A stretch of 64,000 bases of DNA from Prorocentrum cordatum (lineage: Eukaryota; Sar; Dinophyceae; Prorocentrales; Prorocentraceae). The translations under genes were made by a program, and so were the position numbers. Within the stretch, counting starts at the first letter, position 1. The number at the start of each line of letters is the position of its first letter. The stretch is from assembly GCA_963575745.1 (NCBI GenBank), contig CAUYUJ010022393.1, forward strand, positions 550,501 to 614,500, read 5' to 3'. A model generated the notes under the pieces. The model did not search any database. It saw only the letters and a list, made by a program, of their open reading frames with translations, and was not told where the DNA came from. Positions 60,768 to 64,000 of this stretch are shown one piece after another.

Positions 60768-63155
60768 TCAACCCTCGTAGCCCCGACCTCGACCTTTTTT
60801 CAACAACCCCTTCCACGTCTTAGGCTCTCGGAAAGCGAGGTCGATCCACCAATTTCTGTCACCAGGAGGGGAGAGGGAGAGAGGCAGCGAGACACGGTGG
60901 GGGAGCCAATCCAAGTCCTGGGACAAAAGGGAGGCCCACGTGCCTTCCCTAGACGAGAGCAAGTCCAACATGCCAAGCACGGCCTTAGCGCCGTTTCGGA
61001 GGACCCTGGGGAGAAACCTGAGCCTCCTGAGGCGAAGCACGAGAGACAGGGAAGGTCGTTGGGCCCTCACAAGGACCTCTTCACGGGACGCTTTGGGCTC
61101 AGGTGGCCTCGGGAGGTCGGGTTTGAGCGCAGCTCTGTAAGCGTCAAGATATTTTCTTTCCGCACGGGCGAGAGTCTTGACTGGCAGCGTCCATAGCGCA
61201 GCCTGGTACAAACACCGCGAGCAGCACAGGGCGACGGCGGACTTGATCTTAGTCTGCTTTGGGAGGTCCCTCAGACCAAAGACAGTCCTCCTTAGAGGTC
61301 CAAGGGCCACAGCCTGGTCGTGCCCTCGGAGGTGGACCTCAGGGCCCCACGACCCCCCGCGGTGGAGCATGGACCCCAGGTACTTGTAGCATTCAGCCTT
61401 GTGAAGCTCAATACCATGCGCTCCGACTTGGAGCGTGCCCTGTTCTTCGTGCTCGACGCGGGCCGCGGTGGGCCCTTCTCCCGAGAAAACCACCATTAAC
61501 TCCGTTTTTCCTTTGTCGTAGTTGGGGGTGAACCCCACTCTGATGAGTTCTTCGTGCACGATCTTGGCCATCTGTTGGGCCGCGGGCTTCCACTCGGGGG
61601 TGGGTGGGGGGGCCAGGGTGAGGAGATCATCCATGAAAGCAGCTCCCTGGAGATCTTCACTGCCAGGGGCCCCGTACTCGTCCCTAGAAAAAGACTGCTC
61701 ACAGAGAACTGAAGCTTCATCTAGCACGCGCTGCACTGGGACGAGCAAACCTTTCCGCTTAAGCCGCTGGTGCACCTTAGCGCGAGCAGGGGCGAACGCG
61801 GCGATAAACAGAATGTCCCCGAGCGGCATGCCAGCTCGCGTGCCTGTCTCGGGGAGCGCTAAGCTCGTGGCAAGCTTGACTCCAAACCGCTGCCTCGGAC
61901 ACCACGCGGGCGAGCTGAGGGTGAGCCTTGTTGGTAAGGAGGGCCGGTTGCCTGAGCAGAGCTTGAAAAGATGGGACTAGCGCGAGCGGGATCTGAAGCC
62001 TGTCAACCACTTCGTCCTCGTCTAGAGGATCGCTGTCCACAACAAATTGCCTAAGGACCCTATAAAACGCGTCCTTGAGATCCGAAAACATAAGGATGGC
62101 AGTTTTCCCTTGGGCCTTCAGGAGTTCGAGGGCCGTCCTGGTGGCCAGAGAGGCCAAGTCGGTGCCTCTCCCAGGTGAACCCCCCATTTGGTTGGGCCCC
62201 GCGAGGTCTTTAGCAACCTGGGCAACAAGCGCCCTCAAGAAGGAGTGGTGGTGCTTGGCCACCACTTCCCCCAGCAGGATTTCACAATAATTCTTGAAGA
62301 AACACAGGGGGGGCTTTTTGGGAACGGGGACCGCCCAACCGCCCTTCCAGGAAATTGGTTCTGCACCCTGGACCGTGACTTTCATGAAAAGGGGGCAGAG
62401 AATATTCGCCATCTCTGGAGCGGCGACCTTCAACAGCTCGTGTCTGATACCTGTCGGCCCTGGCTGCTTCCCCGACTTAGACCTCATGAAGCTCTCCTGC
62501 AACCTATCCTTGGGTTCCATAAACCTCAGGGGGCACGTGGCAACGTCTGGGGCTCTGTCCCACGTGGCTCGGCAATGGGTGTTATACTCTTGCACAAGCA
62601 GGTATGGCTGGAGGGTCTTCCCCGCCTCCATCTCGGCAAAACGCTTCAAAAACCTATCGGCGATGTCCTCAGCGCACTGAAAAACTTCCCCGTCTTCTTC
62701 TTTCATCATGGGGAGGTGGGCTTTGGGGTACTTGGATGTAGCCCCCCCCCCATACGGGCAAGGGTTTTCTGGTGGGCCCACTCCATTTTGGCGGATCCAG
62801 CGGTGAGCGACGAGGTGAGGAGTTCCCCCGTTTGCTGCAGCAGCTCTGTTTTGGCCGCCATGATGAGGTTCTTGACCACTTTGTGGGTCATGCGGATGAA
62901 CATCGCCGCGGCGTCCGCCAACTTGCTGGCGGAGAAATTGCTGGTGGGCAACTTGAGGCCCTGTAGCATGATGGGCATGAACAGAGCCTGGGCCTCCTCT
63001 GGTATTCCTACCAGCATCGGGGGCGGCGTTGGGCAACACTGCTGGGCAAGGTCCAGGATGCCCGTGGCGTCCATTCTCCTGAACGCTCTCAATATCGTTC
63101 TTATTCTCCTCCTGAGCCTGATGAGGTGGAGGGTTCCCTGCTTAACGTAAGGTTT
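60768..63155 (-). pseudogene. LINE reverse transcriptase
   Basis: Segments: 62750-63155 (linker, MDATGILDLAQQCCPTPPPM), 61885-62750 (GPTGIRHELLKVAAPEMANI, QMGGSPGRGTDLASLATR, and motif A AILMFSDLKDAFYRVLR), 60768-61885 (motif B RAGMPLGDILF, catalytic GAAFMDDLLTL at about 61626-61637, motif D GFTPNYDKGKTELMVVFSGE, motif E CYKYLGSMLHRGG). The catalytic box is FMDD. The first shift lies at a C10 run near 62742-62751, a typical slippage site. The thumb/connection region runs on to 60768. Confidence 0.8.
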
Positions 63156-64000
63156 CTAGGGCGGGGGAGCGGGGTCGGGGGGGACGGCTTCTGCAGCCGC
63201 TTCCAGGATACTCTGCTCGATAATCTTGGCATGTTCGTTAACCCCAACCTCCCATCTGACAGGTTCGATGGACGCAATCCTGGCCCTAAACCCTTTACAG
63301 CACTCGGAGTCCGTGATCTTGCGATACTCATATCGCTGCTGATGCCTGACTGCCGTCTGGGCAGCAGGTCTCTTGAAATGAACAATAACTGGAAAATGGT
63401 CTGGCTTGGCATGTTGTCCGTCTAACGTATACCATACATACGTGTTGACCGCCACCGCAGTGAGGTCGGGGTCAGAGCAGACGTAGTCAATCCGATGCGG
63501 GGACCCCGCGTGCGAAACCCAGGTGTGGCCTTCCGAGGCTTGGGGGAGCACAGTATTAAGGGCGACCATCTTGGTCGCAAGAAGGTGCGCGTGGAAGTAC
63601 TCTCCTCCTTCGTCCTCCTCCTGACAAAACCCTTGTCTTCCCACACTCTCGGAGACAAGGGATCCGACTCTCGCGTTGGCATCGCGCAACGTGACTGAGA
63701 CTTGAAACTTGACGATGAGCTCGTCCGTGTCTCTCCACCAAGCAGCTCTGTCTTCGTCAGAGGCAAAGGTAGTGCTGCGGGGTCCGTGCAGCACAGCCAC
63801 TCGAACTTTAAAGTGGGCGGCCTTGATGTTGGCCACCAGCCTCCTGGGGTCGGCGCGAAGGATGTGGGCGTTTTTCCTGGCGAGGAACAACTCCGTGCCT
63901 CCTTTGGTCCCATAGGGCACGTCCTGGGCAACCCAGAGTTCGCACCCTAGGTTGCCCCTGGCGTGTCCTGAGGAGAATACTTCGTATCCTTCGGCACTCC
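63156..64000 (-). CDS. LINE AP-type endonuclease, N-terminus outside window
   Basis: Open from the window edge (SAEGYEVFSSGHARGNLGCE, LWVAQDVPYGTKGG) to a TAG at 63156. It shows VRVAVLHGPRS, SVTLRDANARVGS (the GDFNA-like box), HRIDYVCSDPDL and KPDHFPVIVHF (the SDH-like catalytic box; Pro-Asp-His here), in the order of exonuclease-endonuclease-phosphatase domains that nick target DNA in LINE retrotransposition. The stop is followed in the same frame by KPYVKQGTLHLIRLRRRIRT and the RT linker, so it is an in-frame interruption of one polyprotein. Confidence 0.75.
   Translation of the reverse strand, partial: SAEGYEVFSSGHARGNLGCELWVAQDVPYGTKGGTELFLARKNAHILRADPRRLVANIKAAHFKVRVAVLHGPRSTTFASDEDRAAWWRDTDELIVKFQVSVTLRDANARVGSLVSESVGRQGFCQEEDEGGEYFHAHLLATKMVALNTVLPQASEGHTWVSHAGSPHRIDYVCSDPDLTAVAVNTYVWYTLDGQHAKPDHFPVIVHFKRPAAQTAVRHQQRYEYRKITDSECCKGFRARIASIEPVRWEVGVNEHAKIIEQSILEAAAEAVPPDPAPPP

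Larger units (their letters stand above)
59335..64000 (-). mobile_element. non-LTR retrotransposon (EN - RT - zinc fingers - methyltransferase-like), 5' end outside window
   Basis: Minus-strand order from the right: AP-type endonuclease, RT, two C2H2-like zinc fingers, then a methyltransferase-like domain ending at a TAA/TGA-type stop at 59335. Endonuclease, linker and distal RT share one frame, interrupted by one stop (63156) and by two frame changes that cancel (about 62750 and 61885). Further frame changes separate RT, zinc fingers and methyltransferase parts. The element is degenerate but still alignable along its whole length. Target duplications could not be sought because the 5' end is missing. 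Confidence 0.85.

Overview
The window looks like nuclear DNA of a dinoflagellate. The signs are GC-rich sequence, gene fragments scattered through repeats, very many triplet tracts, PPR-type repeats of the form common in dinoflagellates, a degenerate spliced-leader-like 21-mer (16088-16109), and two retroelements that carry cytosine-methyltransferase-like domains. Genus cannot be fixed from sequence alone. No rRNA, tRNA, CRISPR or bacterial operon was seen.

Layout. 0.3-2.4 kb (minus) holds a J-domain membrane protein whose J domain is interrupted by a GT-AG intron just before the HPD motif. 2.4-43 kb is mostly non-coding: simple-sequence tracts, several tandem arrays (160-bp unit at 5.8-7.0 kb, 53-bp at 12.2-12.5 kb, 84-bp at 27.2-27.7 kb, an 18-20 bp one at 42.5-42.8 kb), and more than ten families of short inverted-repeat elements that recur across the window. 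Isolated coding-looking exons occur at about 11.5, 16.4-17.2, 25.5, 26.7, 37.1, 40.1, 43.1 and 50.9 kb. A decayed LINE with an RNase H remnant lies at 29.5-30.5 kb.

43468-50722 is an essentially complete tyrosine-recombinase retrotransposon on the minus strand. Its terminal repeats have the split-direct-repeat plan known from PAT/Ngaro-type DIRS elements: A1, genes, B1-A2-B2. Gene order is a small Cys-rich membrane protein, a Gag-like protein, reverse transcriptase plus RNase H plus a cytosine-methyltransferase-like domain, and tyrosine recombinase. It sits inside a copy of a short A/T-rich interspersed element (called family A here), so both junctions can be read against intact copies. Frameshifts in the RT and just before the recombinase tyrosine suggest it is recently inserted but no longer intact.

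51-54.1 kb holds a gene exon, an RT pseudogene and a ~100-bp tandem array. 55.2-58.4 kb holds a decayed PPR gene embedded in a GGCCGTCTTGGG-type minisatellite. 59.3 kb to the window end is a second retrotransposon (minus), a non-LTR element with endonuclease, RT, zinc fingers and another methyltransferase-like domain, broken by several frameshifts and one in-frame stop.

The main message is two unrelated retroelement lineages side by side, each with a methyltransferase-like domain, in a landscape built from small inverted-repeat elements, some of which abut putative exons and may act as introns.
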